Shown here: positions 54,801 to 63,687 of the stretch, in pieces
How the letters are laid out: the number at the start of each line of letters is the position of its first letter
Numbering within the stretch: the stretch's first letter is position 1
Source of the DNA: Acholeplasma laidlawii
GTDB taxonomy: Bacteria > Bacillota_I > Bacilli_A > Acholeplasmatales > Acholeplasmataceae
Assembly: GCF_015709225.1 (NCBI RefSeq)
Contig: NZ_JADNRS010000024.1
Coordinates: forward strand, 1 to 64,000
DNA: 64,000 bases
Direction: 5' to 3'
Program-made: the position numbers and the translations under genes
Notes under the pieces: generated by a model
What the model was told of the DNA's origin: nothing
The model's database searches: none
Seen by the model: only the letters and a program-made list of their open reading frames with translations

Positions 54801-55562
54801 TTCATTAAAATCTGTGACTTCAGGGGTAATAAAATCCATTGATGATTTCTCCATTTTAGATGTAATAAGTAATAAGTCTCTATTAAAAATGACATCTCTT
54901 TCACTATCTTTTTTTAGAGTAAAGGTGCGGAGGGTGCGCTCAATTTTTACAGGAAAATATAGTAGTGGTGCTTTAATAGGAAACTTATCCTTACTAAAGA
55001 TACCTTCCACATAAGGGTAAGCAATATAAAGGTTATAACTACCTGTTTCTATTTGGGTCTTATTCACTTCTCTATAGAGTTTTGTTATATGTCTTTCATC
55101 GGCATCACTCTTGTAGTTAAGTTTTAAGTTTTTAATACGATTATTGGTTAAATAATCTTTTAGTTCTAAGTTGTTTTCTATTAAAGTTAGATCGAAGCTA
55201 TGATTTTGATAGATTTGTCCCATATAAAGATTTGAATTTGTTTTAGACATGTTTGTGAGTCTATCTTTATAGTGATGTAGTACTTTACTTGCTTGTTTAG
55301 ATACTTTAACTGATTTAAGATTTGATTGATTAAATGATTTAATAATACTTAAAAATTTCTGAGCATATTTCTTATTAAAATCTTCATCAAGACCAGAAAT
55401 TGCATTAAATTCATTTTGTTTTAGAGGTCTTTTTTGAGCTACTTCAAAAAGAGCAGCATCACTTAATATGATGATTTGCTCTCCGGTTTTATTAAAATGT
55501 GTAAGTCTAAGTTCAGTTCTCAAATCAATTAGTTGTTCTAATAGTTTATTTTTATGCATCAT
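51849..55562 (-). CDS. Large SF1 helicase with C-terminal nuclease-like domain
   Basis: 1237 residues. The start is an ATG behind GGTGGG; a second ATG one codon later is equally possible, and an in-frame GTG lies in the ribosome site. N-terminal 80 residues resemble an HRDC-like helical bundle (FDKKR-type QKRPLKQNEFNAISGL). Walker A WGPPGTGKSQTITSL is at about residue 394; Walker B VIFDEASQM; AGDPKQLRPSS; HYRSTYEELI; VQGDERDII; VAITRAKQKIYF. A large helical insert separates motifs I and II (about 480-800). The C-terminal 110 residues look like a Vsr/MTES_1575-type endonuclease fold (GYEVDLNVGIGKYKINLAIK, ARRDLLHQEKYLESRGW) but key acidic residues are replaced. It could be a repair or anti-invader helicase. 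Confidence 0.87.
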   Translation of the reverse strand: MMHKNKLLEQLIDLRTELRLTHFNKTGEQIIILSDAALFEVAQKRPLKQNEFNAISGLDEDFNKKYAQKFLSIIKSFNQSNLKSVKVSKQASKVLHHYKDRLTNMSKTNSNLYMGQIYQNHSFDLTLIENNLELKDYLTNNRIKNLKLNYKSDADERHITKLYREVNKTQIETGSYNLYIAYPYVEGIFSKDKFPIKAPLLYFPVKIERTLRTFTLKKDSERDVIFNRDLLLITSKMEKSSMDFITPEVTDFNEKVLHEVVIPFYEKHGISIEIDAKHIEFIPFKNKLKEDFIKVNRPKFKLQPYATLSRFELYSSSIQKDMERILATKQYNDLLEGLIDETNLFKQEVAKPMEISGEPINEDNISYINDLNFSQERVIDLLNSEKKIVIWGPPGTGKSQTITSLIASSILKGENVLVVSEKKVALDVIYSRLKKASKYAMFIDDAENKQDFYYKLNHFLEPEPPVRTLNNDIYALESEIKRQLNDMEKSLQLLYGHTFEIKPVFELFSRYIKDKDIKLHLTPYDVHKIFHEVFKKPSFQMIETLEKTFDSDAHLKRMMDLDWYLEKYPILEKLETKIPRSQKLMFDQMHEKYLQLKTTYQRSGIFKKRKHKKTFIKTYLDEITYLSVKKSIRKKYLNQLFIDDRLHSYIFENMNRLNKLMTIYQTLKPFEKTFLKMMHSHPKVRGIDDNYKLRTYIFEAYYSGFIEVFKSEHQKHLYIFDNYQEKVDKIKEIMHQKMLVTNESFEMELYKHALNLNNTKRIMDIKRVFDLSNKPSIKSFIENFQLEMKSHIRLWMMTPEVVSAILPLEHGMFDLVIFDEASQMYVEKGIPSIYRAKKVVIAGDPKQLRPSSLGTGRTDELDEFYEDDVFKEVSLDAKSLLDLARYRFKEAILNYHYRSTYEELIAFSNHAFYDAKLMISPNQKKAVEPPIEYVYVKDGMFENRRNKKEATKVVEVIKKILRTRQHNESIGVITFNSTQRDAIENAIDQELFKKGTYQKAFERELFRKDDGEDKSLFVKNIENVQGDERDIIIFSMGYAKNSQGQVMRRFGWLNHDGGQNRLNVAITRAKQKIYFISSLYPEEFKVEDLSSTGPKLLKDFMRYCYYVSNENENLAKEVLNHLHSTEIETRNVLIAHMAEDVKKRLERLGYEVDLNVGIGKYKINLAIKDDKQKAYILGILTDVGLSDLNARRDLLHQEKYLESRGWTVYRLLESNWYTDPNKELKQIKDLIKIEKSS

Positions 55563-55672
55563 GATTCCCACCTACCTATTGCCATTTTAACATGATATAA
55601 CCAAGATTAAAAACAAATACTTTTGAATAAATACATTTTTATATTATAATAATAAAAAAGGAGGTCAATTCT

Positions 55673-56176
55673 ATGACAAAAAAATTACAAAATTTTCTCC
55701 CAGTTGTTATACTATTTTTAGCACTACTCATCTTTGGTAGTATATTTTTAAACGTACTTCAAAACAATAATGACGAAGCCATCTTAACCGGTGTTACAGC
55801 AACATTTGGCGGTGAAACTTTCCAAATCGGTGGATTTTTAGATCACAAGGTGAATTTTAGTTTTTTAAATTTATTAGCCTTTAGTTTACCTGCACTTGTG
55901 AGTATCATCTTCGTTATAACCACAATTAATGATAAAAAGACATCCATGTCTAAGCTAATTTTCGGTTTACTCTTAACATTATCATTTGCTTTATCTGTCG
56001 TATTATTCTTTCAACTTCCAGAAAATACAACACACGTAACTACATTTTTAGGTATTGAAGGTACTGCTAATTATGGCTATCTAGACTTAGCTATTGGTGC
56101 CATATTAGGTTATATATTAGCTATCTTAGGAAGTATTACTTCTTTAATTTATTCTTTATTACAATTCGAAAAATAG
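55673..56176 (+). CDS. Small membrane protein, four helices, unknown
   Basis: 167 residues with hydrophobic segments at about 9-29, 63-83, 95-113 and 135-160, and an outside loop of polar residues after the first. A consensus ribosome site AAAGGAGGTC lies six bases before ATG, and TATAAT-like sequence upstream. No motif identifies a family. Monocistronic, divergent from the helicase. Confidence 0.72.
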   Translation: MTKKLQNFLPVVILFLALLIFGSIFLNVLQNNNDEAILTGVTATFGGETFQIGGFLDHKVNFSFLNLLAFSLPALVSIIFVITTINDKKTSMSKLIFGLLLTLSFALSVVLFFQLPENTTHVTTFLGIEGTANYGYLDLAIGAILGYILAILGSITSLIYSLLQFEK

Positions 56177-56196
56177 TTTTACACAAAATTTAATAG

Positions 56197-56236
56197 AAAA
56201 GCTGGTCCTACTATCAAAGTAAGACCAGCTTTTTTA
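56197..56236. terminator. Bidirectional terminator between the membrane protein and giant lipoprotein
   Basis: AAAAGCTGGTC pairs with GACCAGCTTTT around a loop with its own short stem, T runs on both strands. Confidence 0.9.
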
Positions 56237-56244
56237 TGTTTTAG

Positions 56245-59200
56245 TTATTTACGGTAATCTGCTTTTGCCCAAGCCTGAGTTGGTTTAAAGAATCCGTAGT
56301 TTTGATCCCATGTATGTATACCTGGAATCACTGATGTAAGTATAATAGATTTAGATACACCACCAATTTCAACTGTAATTGTATATTGTACTTCAGTTGT
56401 AACTTGTGGCATCGCAATCACACGACCTGTATCAGATAGTAATTCTGAGTCAGAATGGAATGTGATTGTTGCATCTGCAAATTGTGATAACACTAATCTT
56501 TCGATTGCAACGTGTTCCATAAATCTATCAAAATACCAAGTACCATTATAAACCGTATTATTTAGTGTATATGGATCACCTTTACCATCTGTTGTATTGT
56601 GCATAATTACACGGTTATTACTTAGGTTGTTTTCCTCTAGTAAGTTCGCTACTAGTTTTGCAGTTCTCTGAACTGTATCAATGATATCTGCATTTGTATT
56701 AATGTTCATTTCAATTCCAATAGAGTTCAGGTTACCACCGCGTGATGCAATCACACCACGAGCTTGTTGTGTCTTAGCAAACCAGTGTGTACCAATTACA
56801 TATTTACCACCTACGACATCCCAAGTTGGACCTTGGTATGTAAAGTATGAATTATCTAAGATAGCATTATTATCACCACGAGGCGCTTGGACAGTGGATT
56901 TTTGACCATTAAATGTCCAGAAACCATCTGTAGAAATATCAATTATTGGTTTTTCATTATCTGTTACAACAATACCAGTATCATGCCATTGGAAACTAGA
57001 TGCAGTACCATCACCAGCATGCCATCCCACATATTCATCAGGTAAGCTTGCTACGATACCATAATCACCAGTGGTGTAATGAATACCAATACTATTTGCT
57101 GGATTTGCAAAGAATGCACCATGGCTTGCTAGACCACCGTTTAGATTTGCTGTGTCATGAATTAAGACAAATTCTACTGAGTCCATTAAACGGTTAGAGA
57201 ATTTTGTGGGATCCGCAGGATATGTTGTTCTGTCTACTACATAGTCATCAAATAAGTATAAGTTGACACTTTCATATCTTGGGTCAGACCATTCTTGTCC
57301 TGATGTGTAATATGTAATAACGTTTAATCCATTAACCACTGCATTATTTGCGTTACCTAATAAATCAAGTAATTGATCCACTCTATCTTCAGCATCAAGT
57401 GCACGTTGAACTACTACTGTATAAGTGTAGATGAGTTCTGCACCATCAAAGATGTCAATTAAAGTTGTTCCTGGTAATAAAGCTTTAAATGTGTTTGTAC
57501 CTATAAGTTCAACGATACCGTCTTCTTCTGGTACATAGGTGAATGTTTTACCAGCATTATCTTTACCAACACCAACTGCAGTCATTGTGAATTCTTCACC
57601 CACATTGATAAATCCATTAAATCCTGAACTAAATTCTAGAGTTACATCATCCATAGGGTGTACAGTAACTTCCATTGTAGTCATAATTTCACCATTATGG
57701 TTTGTTACAGTAATAACTGCAATACCAGCATTTAATGCTGTTAATGTACCTTCAGGTGAGACACTGATGACTTTTAGATCAGATGATGAAAAGAGTAATA
57801 ATTGATTGAATGCATCTGTTGGTGCAATATCTACAACTAAATCATATGTATCACCTTTAATCATTTCTCCAATTGGATTTGAGATAGTAAGTGATGTCAC
57901 TGGATTTTTTTCCTCAAATTTTGCATATAGTTTAGTTGGTTCAGTGATTTCATAGATTCTATCACCTGTAAATTCCGGATTATTAAACCAACCTTTAAAT
58001 TCATAATTTTCTAAGTATACTTCTGTTGGTAATACTTGAACCTCTGATTGACTTAAGAAGACTGTTTCTTGTTTATCAGCAATTAAATAACTCCAGAAAC
58101 CATATTTAAGGTCACGTAGACTGTAATCTGCTGATTGCCAGTTTGCATTTTCAGTAAATTTACGGCCATCCATGAAACCTCTCACTTCATATGAGAATGC
58201 ATAGCGGTAGTTTGAATTCACTGCATCAAATGCAGCGACTGAATCACGGCTAACGATATTTTGTGCAGAAGCTTTATTTGTTGAAGAACCTACAACTCCT
58301 AAATATTTTGCAACCCATAACCATTTGTCACGGAATCGTACATCAAAGAAGAAAGTATGAATATTAATACTTGAACCAAATGTATCTCTTGGTAGTTCAT
58401 TAATTACATAAGATGTACCACCAAATGTATTGTAATCATTGATCCAGTCATTCACCATAGAATCTCTATCTGCATAGAATGTATTACCACCATTAAATTC
58501 TAGTTCATAAGTAAATGAGTTCACTAATATTTCATAATAAATTTCAATCACTAATGAGCCATCAGCTAAGATAATACCTTCATAGACTTCAAATTCAGTG
58601 AAGTAACCTAATTCAGGATTTGGTAAAACATTTACTTTGCTTCCAACTACACCTGTTTTGAATTCTTCCGAGATATCGTAAGTTAATGTTTCATCATTAA
58701 ATGTATATCTAATGATGACATACTCAGCTTCAGCTTGTAGTATTCTAATGATTCTTCTACCCGCTGTAAATTCATCTTGTATTTTAGATGCTTCTACTGC
58801 TTGACCCATGTTATCGAGGTAGATGTTATCTTCTAAGAGTGTAAGATTACCATCTTCAAAGAATACATAACCAGTTGGATTTTCAAATGTATTTCCTAGA
58901 ATGTCTACATCATAGATTAATGTAGTAGTTGATTCATTTTTTCTTAAGTGAACTGTGTTATGTGTGTTCACAAAGACGTTTTCAATAATATTAAAATCGA
59001 TGTTAAATGAGTTATATGTTGAGGTTGCAATTACTGCTGATTGTGGATAGTTATCTGTTGGATTGTTAAATTCATTACCAATATTTTCAAAAAGGTTTCT
59101 TTGAATATTTATTGTTTGTAAGTTACCAGATGATGCAGAGTATGCTCTAAATAAAATTGCAGTTTCTGCTTGTTTTACATCGTTTTTAAATGTATTATCT

Positions 59201-60570
59201 TCGATATTGTATGTACCGTTATTATAACCACCATCAAAACGAATCGCACCAATTTTAAAATTCGTAAATTCATTAGATCTAATGTTAATTTCTGATGAAG
59301 CCATAGTTCTATCAATAGCAATAATATCAGATTTGATGTTATTAAATGTATTAAATTCAATATGGATATCACCAAAGATGTTTGTACCTGCACCAGCATA
59401 TAATTGGATGATTGCATTTACATTAGTTCTAGCATTTGGAGCATATCCAGTTGCAACAAGGTTGGTATCAAAGACATGATTATGTCTAAATGAGAAGCCT
59501 TTTAATGTACCTGTACTTACAACTTGGAAGTTACCAGTCATGTTAAAGCCTTCAAGTGCTACGTTTTCAATATTCTTAGCAATTGTCACCTTACCAGTTA
59601 ATGTTGTTAGGTGTCCATCAAAACCTAAAAGTGTTAATGGCTTATCAATGTTTAAGTTTTCAGAAAACTCCCCCTTATTGACTTCAATATTATCACCACT
59701 TACTGCTGCTGTAATGGCTTCTTGAATAGTTACATAACCTACTTCATTTAAATAAGCAGCCATTTTAGCTGTAACCGTAATTTCTATAGTTTCAACTATT
59801 TCACCATACGTTGCGGTTATTGTTACAACACCTTCCTGTAGAAGTGTAACAACACCGTCTACTACAGTTGCTACTTCTTCATTTGATGATGTCCAAGTTA
59901 CTTCCTTATTGGTTGCATCTATAGGTAGTATACTAGCAGTTAGTGTAATTGTTGATCCTTCTACACCTTCGCTTGGTCCTTCAATTGTAACTGATTCAAC
60001 ATCAACAACTACACTAGTAATCGTAATTTCATGTGTGTCAGATTTTTCACCTGATATTGCAGTGATTGTGACTACACCAGCTTTGATTAATGTAACCACG
60101 CCATTGTCTACAGTTGCAAATTCCGCATTTGATGTTTCCCAAGTTACTGTTTTATCGGTTGCATTTGCAGGTAATATTGTGGCAGTTAGTGTTATTGTTC
60201 CCCCTACTAAACCAGCATTATCCCCAGTAATCGCAACTGATTGAACTTCTACTACAGGTTCTTCTTTTGCTTCAACTATAATTTTAATAGTGTCACTTAA
60301 GTCTTTACCTACAACAGTTGCAGTAACATCTACTTCCCCTACAGAAAGTGCTGTAACTGTTTGACCTGAAATTGAAATAACACCTTCTACTGACATTGTG
60401 TATTCGACTTCAAGTCCTTCGGTTATTTCATGCTCTAAAGTGTATGAATCACCCACTTTTATGGTTACTTCAGAATCTTTCAAGCTAAAACTTGCTTCAT
60501 CGATTTCTGTACAAGAAACCAAGATAAAAGATAAAATTACCATGAATAATACTAATAATCTTCTTTTCAT
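56245..60570 (-). CDS. Giant surface lipoprotein: Ig-like, beta-helix and peptidoglycan amidase domains
   Basis: 1441 residues from the ATG behind AGGAGG. Lipoprotein signal ends LVSC (Cys20). Domains in order: three BIG2-type Ig-like domains (about 22-265), a right-handed parallel beta-helix with NosD-like repeats (about 275-610), a mixed region with an InlB-B repeat (YLENYEFKGWFNNPEFTGDRIY, about 880-920), two more Ig-like domains (about 925-1090), an Amidase_2/PGRP domain (about 1130-1350), and a short Ig-like tail. Amidase zinc ligands fit His in VLIHDTAN (about 1133), His in VIMHNTTD (about 1321) and Asp in GKGDP (about 1332), as in AmpD. GWHAGDG and SIGIEMN are also typical. It should sit outside the membrane and could cut peptidoglycan of other bacteria; the host lacks a wall. 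Confidence 0.88.
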   Translation of the reverse strand: MKRRLLVLFMVILSFILVSCTEIDEASFSLKDSEVTIKVGDSYTLEHEITEGLEVEYTMSVEGVISISGQTVTALSVGEVDVTATVVGKDLSDTIKIIVEAKEEPVVEVQSVAITGDNAGLVGGTITLTATILPANATDKTVTWETSNAEFATVDNGVVTLIKAGVVTITAISGEKSDTHEITITSVVVDVESVTIEGPSEGVEGSTITLTASILPIDATNKEVTWTSSNEEVATVVDGVVTLLQEGVVTITATYGEIVETIEITVTAKMAAYLNEVGYVTIQEAITAAVSGDNIEVNKGEFSENLNIDKPLTLLGFDGHLTTLTGKVTIAKNIENVALEGFNMTGNFQVVSTGTLKGFSFRHNHVFDTNLVATGYAPNARTNVNAIIQLYAGAGTNIFGDIHIEFNTFNNIKSDIIAIDRTMASSEINIRSNEFTNFKIGAIRFDGGYNNGTYNIEDNTFKNDVKQAETAILFRAYSASSGNLQTINIQRNLFENIGNEFNNPTDNYPQSAVIATSTYNSFNIDFNIIENVFVNTHNTVHLRKNESTTTLIYDVDILGNTFENPTGYVFFEDGNLTLLEDNIYLDNMGQAVEASKIQDEFTAGRRIIRILQAEAEYVIIRYTFNDETLTYDISEEFKTGVVGSKVNVLPNPELGYFTEFEVYEGIILADGSLVIEIYYEILVNSFTYELEFNGGNTFYADRDSMVNDWINDYNTFGGTSYVINELPRDTFGSSINIHTFFFDVRFRDKWLWVAKYLGVVGSSTNKASAQNIVSRDSVAAFDAVNSNYRYAFSYEVRGFMDGRKFTENANWQSADYSLRDLKYGFWSYLIADKQETVFLSQSEVQVLPTEVYLENYEFKGWFNNPEFTGDRIYEITEPTKLYAKFEEKNPVTSLTISNPIGEMIKGDTYDLVVDIAPTDAFNQLLLFSSSDLKVISVSPEGTLTALNAGIAVITVTNHNGEIMTTMEVTVHPMDDVTLEFSSGFNGFINVGEEFTMTAVGVGKDNAGKTFTYVPEEDGIVELIGTNTFKALLPGTTLIDIFDGAELIYTYTVVVQRALDAEDRVDQLLDLLGNANNAVVNGLNVITYYTSGQEWSDPRYESVNLYLFDDYVVDRTTYPADPTKFSNRLMDSVEFVLIHDTANLNGGLASHGAFFANPANSIGIHYTTGDYGIVASLPDEYVGWHAGDGTASSFQWHDTGIVVTDNEKPIIDISTDGFWTFNGQKSTVQAPRGDNNAILDNSYFTYQGPTWDVVGGKYVIGTHWFAKTQQARGVIASRGGNLNSIGIEMNINTNADIIDTVQRTAKLVANLLEENNLSNNRVIMHNTTDGKGDPYTLNNTVYNGTWYFDRFMEHVAIERLVLSQFADATITFHSDSELLSDTGRVIAMPQVTTEVQYTITVEIGGVSKSIILTSVIPGIHTWDQNYGFFKPTQAWAKADYRK

Positions 60571-60748
60571 ATATCCTCCTTTATTTTGCATAAAATGCTT
60601 CTACACTGGTCATTATATTATAATTAACCAGTTTATGAAAACGCTTTACTACTTTATATCTTACTCTGTATATTTTTTTCACATACTTGAAATAATTGAA
60701 AGTTTCGTGAAAATATAATTATAATTCAAATTTTATATTTTAACATAA

Positions 60749-60792
60749 AAAACTAGTCCTTTGTAGAAATAACAACTACACTGACTAGTTTT
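60749..60792 (-). terminator. Terminator of glgA-glgC
   Basis: AAAACTAGTC pairs with GACTAGTTTT, with an inner TGTAG/CTACA stem, followed by TTTTATG on the minus strand. Confidence 0.85.
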
Positions 60793-60799
60793 ATTATGC

Positions 60800-62026
60800 T
60801 TATCTTATAGTTTCACCAGATTCAATGACTTTTCTATCAAATGTGGCAGTTTTGAAAATACGTACGTTTTTACCAATTTTCATATGACCTGGTATAACAG
60901 ATTGTTTTTCAACAACTGTAATACCAGTATGTAAAATATCTGGTTTTTCTTTATTTGGTGTCATATCATCAACAAAACCAATTTCAGTGTGGCCACCAAT
61001 AATAACCTCTTTATCGATGATTGATTGAGTAATTTTAACATCATTACCGATGATTGTGTCATTTAAAATGACACTATCTTTAACAATACTACCCTTACCA
61101 ACACGTACCCCTGGACTTAATACTGAATTGATGACAGTACCCTCGATGATACACCCATTTGATACTAAGCTATCTTGAATGATAGCTTTACTACCTGCTT
61201 TAACCGGTGGAAGTTCCTCACTTTTTGTATATACTTTCCAAGATGGATCATACAAATCAAGTTCAGTATAAGTTTGTGCCATAGCTAAATTGGCGTCTAA
61301 ATAGGCATCTAATGTACCCACATCCATCCAGTAGTCATTAAACTCATGTGCATACACACTTGCTTGAGTTGTTTTAATCAACTTAGGAATTACGTGTTTA
61401 CCAAAATCTAGGTTTTCCGCTATAGTTTCTTCAAGTACTTTCTTAAGCAGTTTAAAGTCAAATAGATAAATACCCATGGATGCTAGATTTGAGTCGGATA
61501 CTTTTGGTTTTTCTTCAAACTCAATAATCTCATTATTTGAGTTAATCGACATAATACCAAATCTAGATACTTCTTCTGGCTTTACTCTTTGAGTTGCAAT
61601 CGTAAGTAGTGCACCTTTTTCCTTATGGGTTTGTATCATTTTTCTATAATCCATCTTATAGATATGATCCCCAGATAAAATAAGTACATACTTTGGATTT
61701 TTTCTCGATAAATATTCTAAGTTTTTTAATACAGCATCCGCTGTACCCATATACCAATTGGTGTGTGGTTGTAAAAGTGTTACGGATGAATCTCTTCTAT
61801 CTAAGTCCCAAGGTTTTCCGCTACCGATGTGTTTATTAAGTGAAAGTGGTAAATATTGAGTTAAAATTGCGATATCATAAATACCTGATTGTACACAATT
61901 CGATAACGTAAAATCAATAATTCTAAATTTTCCTGCAAAAGGCATTGCCGGTTTACTTCTTTTTTCTGATAAGACATCTAATCTGGTACCTTTACCGCCA
62001 GCTAGTATGAGTGCTAGTGTTTCCAT
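60800..62026 (-). CDS. glgC: Glucose-1-phosphate adenylyltransferase (ADP-glucose pyrophosphorylase)
   Basis: 408 residues. N-terminal pyrophosphorylase domain with LAGGKGTRLDVLSEKRSKPAMPF, DFTLSNC and GTADAVLKNLEYL; FEEKP and the sugar-phosphate region later; a left-handed beta-helix C-terminus with hexapeptide-like repeats (SVI, II, VI..). Makes ADP-glucose for GlgA. The start overlaps the glgA stop by one base. Confidence 0.96.
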   Translation of the reverse strand: METLALILAGGKGTRLDVLSEKRSKPAMPFAGKFRIIDFTLSNCVQSGIYDIAILTQYLPLSLNKHIGSGKPWDLDRRDSSVTLLQPHTNWYMGTADAVLKNLEYLSRKNPKYVLILSGDHIYKMDYRKMIQTHKEKGALLTIATQRVKPEEVSRFGIMSINSNNEIIEFEEKPKVSDSNLASMGIYLFDFKLLKKVLEETIAENLDFGKHVIPKLIKTTQASVYAHEFNDYWMDVGTLDAYLDANLAMAQTYTELDLYDPSWKVYTKSEELPPVKAGSKAIIQDSLVSNGCIIEGTVINSVLSPGVRVGKGSIVKDSVILNDTIIGNDVKITQSIIDKEVIIGGHTEIGFVDDMTPNKEKPDILHTGITVVEKQSVIPGHMKIGKNVRIFKTATFDRKVIESGETIR

Positions 62027-63462
62027 TATATTTTTTCCCCTATTATGTTTTTATATAATTTCTCGTATGCTCTGGCCATTTGATTTAAACCAAAATCACT
62101 TTTCATTGCTTGTTTGACTAAAATCTGCCATGTATCTTTATCTTCATTAAATAGATTAACTGCTTCAAATAACTTATCTTTTAAATCATACGCATCATAA
62201 TTCTTAAAACTAAAACCTGTACCTTCTTGTGTGTATTTGTTATAAGGTATTACACTGTCCTTTAATCCACCAGTTTCTCGAACAATAGGTAGTGATCCAT
62301 ACTTCATTGCTATCATTTGACCTAAACCACATGGTTCAAATCTTGAAGGCATCATAAACATGTCACTAGCCGCATAGATAATGTGTGCTATTTTTTCATT
62401 AAATCCTATATAATTACCAACTTTAGTTGGATATTTATAAGTTAAGTATCTAAAATAGTCTTCATATGCTTTATCACCCGACCCCATTAAGATGAACTTA
62501 GCATTACTATATCGGATTACTTCCTCTAAACAGTATTCCATAAGTCCAAGTCCCTTTTGATCAGCAAGTCTTCCTACATAGGCAATCAGTGGTTCGTCTA
62601 GGCTTTTATCTAAACCAAAATGTTCCAGTAAAAACTGCTTATTTAGGTGCTTGCCTGATTTACGGTTTCTTACACCATAAGTTTTGATCAAGTATTTATC
62701 TGTCTCCGGGTTAAAAGTGTTGGCATCATCAATACCATTTAAAATACCTGAAAAATCATTAGATCTATTTTCTAGCGAACCATCTAAGCTAAACCCATAT
62801 TCTCTGGTCATAACTTCTTTGCTATAGCTTGGTGATACTGTATTTATTTTAGTGGCGCGTTCAATACCCGCTTTAAGGTAATTGACACGATCAAAATGAA
62901 TATAAGTGTAATCAAAATCTGTGTTAAAGAATTTTGCTACATCTTTATCAAAATCCCCTTGATATTGTAAATTATGTATCGTAAGTAAGGTATGTATTCT
63001 AAAATAGTTAAAACTTTGATGTCTGTAGTGTTTGTCTAATAGATATGGAATCATAGAGGTTTGCCAGTCATTGATATGCATAATATCCGGATAAAACCCT
63101 ATGATATCTAAACTCTCCAAAATAGCATAACTAAATGCTGCAAATCTTTCAGCATCATCATGGTAACCATATAACCCTTCTCTTTCAAAATAGTGCATAT
63201 TTTGAACAAAAATATAGGTGATACTGTCATATACTAATTTATAGTAATTAACTATAACTTCCCCATGTCCCATATAAATAGTCTTAGTTCCTAGATAAGT
63301 CATTGCTTCATGGTGTTTTTTAATACCTTCATAGAAAGGTGTGATGACAACTATATCATGCCCTAATGATTTGATGGATTTAGGTAGAAAATAAGCCATA
63401 TCAGCTAATCCACCAGTTTTACTAAAAGGGAAAGCCTCTGAACTACAAAACAAAATTTTCAT
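62026..63462 (-). CDS. glgA: Glycogen synthase (ADP-glucose specific)
   Basis: 478 residues of GT5. N-terminal KTGGLADMAYFLPKSI binds ADP-glucose, and HINDWQTSMIPYLL, YVGRLADQKGLGLM and MPSRFEPCGLGQMIAMKYGSLPIVRETGGLKD are family signatures. Elongates alpha-1,4 glucan. First gene of glgA-glgC. The ribosome site sits in a small hairpin just before the ATG. Confidence 0.96.
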   Translation of the reverse strand: MKILFCSSEAFPFSKTGGLADMAYFLPKSIKSLGHDIVVITPFYEGIKKHHEAMTYLGTKTIYMGHGEVIVNYYKLVYDSITYIFVQNMHYFEREGLYGYHDDAERFAAFSYAILESLDIIGFYPDIMHINDWQTSMIPYLLDKHYRHQSFNYFRIHTLLTIHNLQYQGDFDKDVAKFFNTDFDYTYIHFDRVNYLKAGIERATKINTVSPSYSKEVMTREYGFSLDGSLENRSNDFSGILNGIDDANTFNPETDKYLIKTYGVRNRKSGKHLNKQFLLEHFGLDKSLDEPLIAYVGRLADQKGLGLMEYCLEEVIRYSNAKFILMGSGDKAYEDYFRYLTYKYPTKVGNYIGFNEKIAHIIYAASDMFMMPSRFEPCGLGQMIAMKYGSLPIVRETGGLKDSVIPYNKYTQEGTGFSFKNYDAYDLKDKLFEAVNLFNEDKDTWQILVKQAMKSDFGLNQMARAYEKLYKNIIGEKI

Positions 63463-63478
63463 AAAGGAGAATTCCTTT
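63463..63478 (-). promoter_or_regulatory. Ribosome site hairpin of glgA
   Basis: AAAGGA and TCCTTT flank ATTC (minus strand), ending directly at the ATG. The AAGGA Shine-Dalgarno would be paired in this stem, which may tune translation. Confidence 0.4.
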
Positions 63479-63507
63479 CTTATAGATACTTATCTCTATT
63501 TAATTAA

Positions 63508-63536
63508 ATTATACCTTATGGTACCGGTTTTATCAA
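63508..63536 (-). promoter_or_regulatory. glgA promoter with operator-like spacer
   Basis: TTGATA (63531-63536) and TATAAT (63508-63513) are 17 bases apart. The spacer contains ATAAAACCGGTACCAT (63518-63533), one mismatch from the CRE/LacI consensus WTGNAANCGNWNNCWW, similar to the site at glgP. Confidence 0.75.
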
Positions 63537-63639
63537 TGGAATTCCCTTTTGACCCTATAAATAAATAAATATTTATATTGTTTGATATTCAAATCATATT
63601 TGTTGATTTTTTATATTTGAATTTGGTATGCTTATCATA

Positions 63640-63656
63640 TCGCTTTTTATAAGCGA
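63640..63656. repeat. Short inverted repeat before the MFS gene
   Basis: TCGCTT-N5-AAGCGA, about 30 bases before the start of the right-edge gene. A regulatory role is possible but unsupported. Confidence 0.3.
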
Positions 63657-63687
63657 AATCTATCATGATGAAAAGTTGACATAATTA

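Noticed and set aside
63541-63687. Possible small RNA or riboswitch before the right-edge MFS gene
   Set aside because: Only a six-base inverted repeat and AT-rich sequence are seen; no conserved aptamer or terminator.
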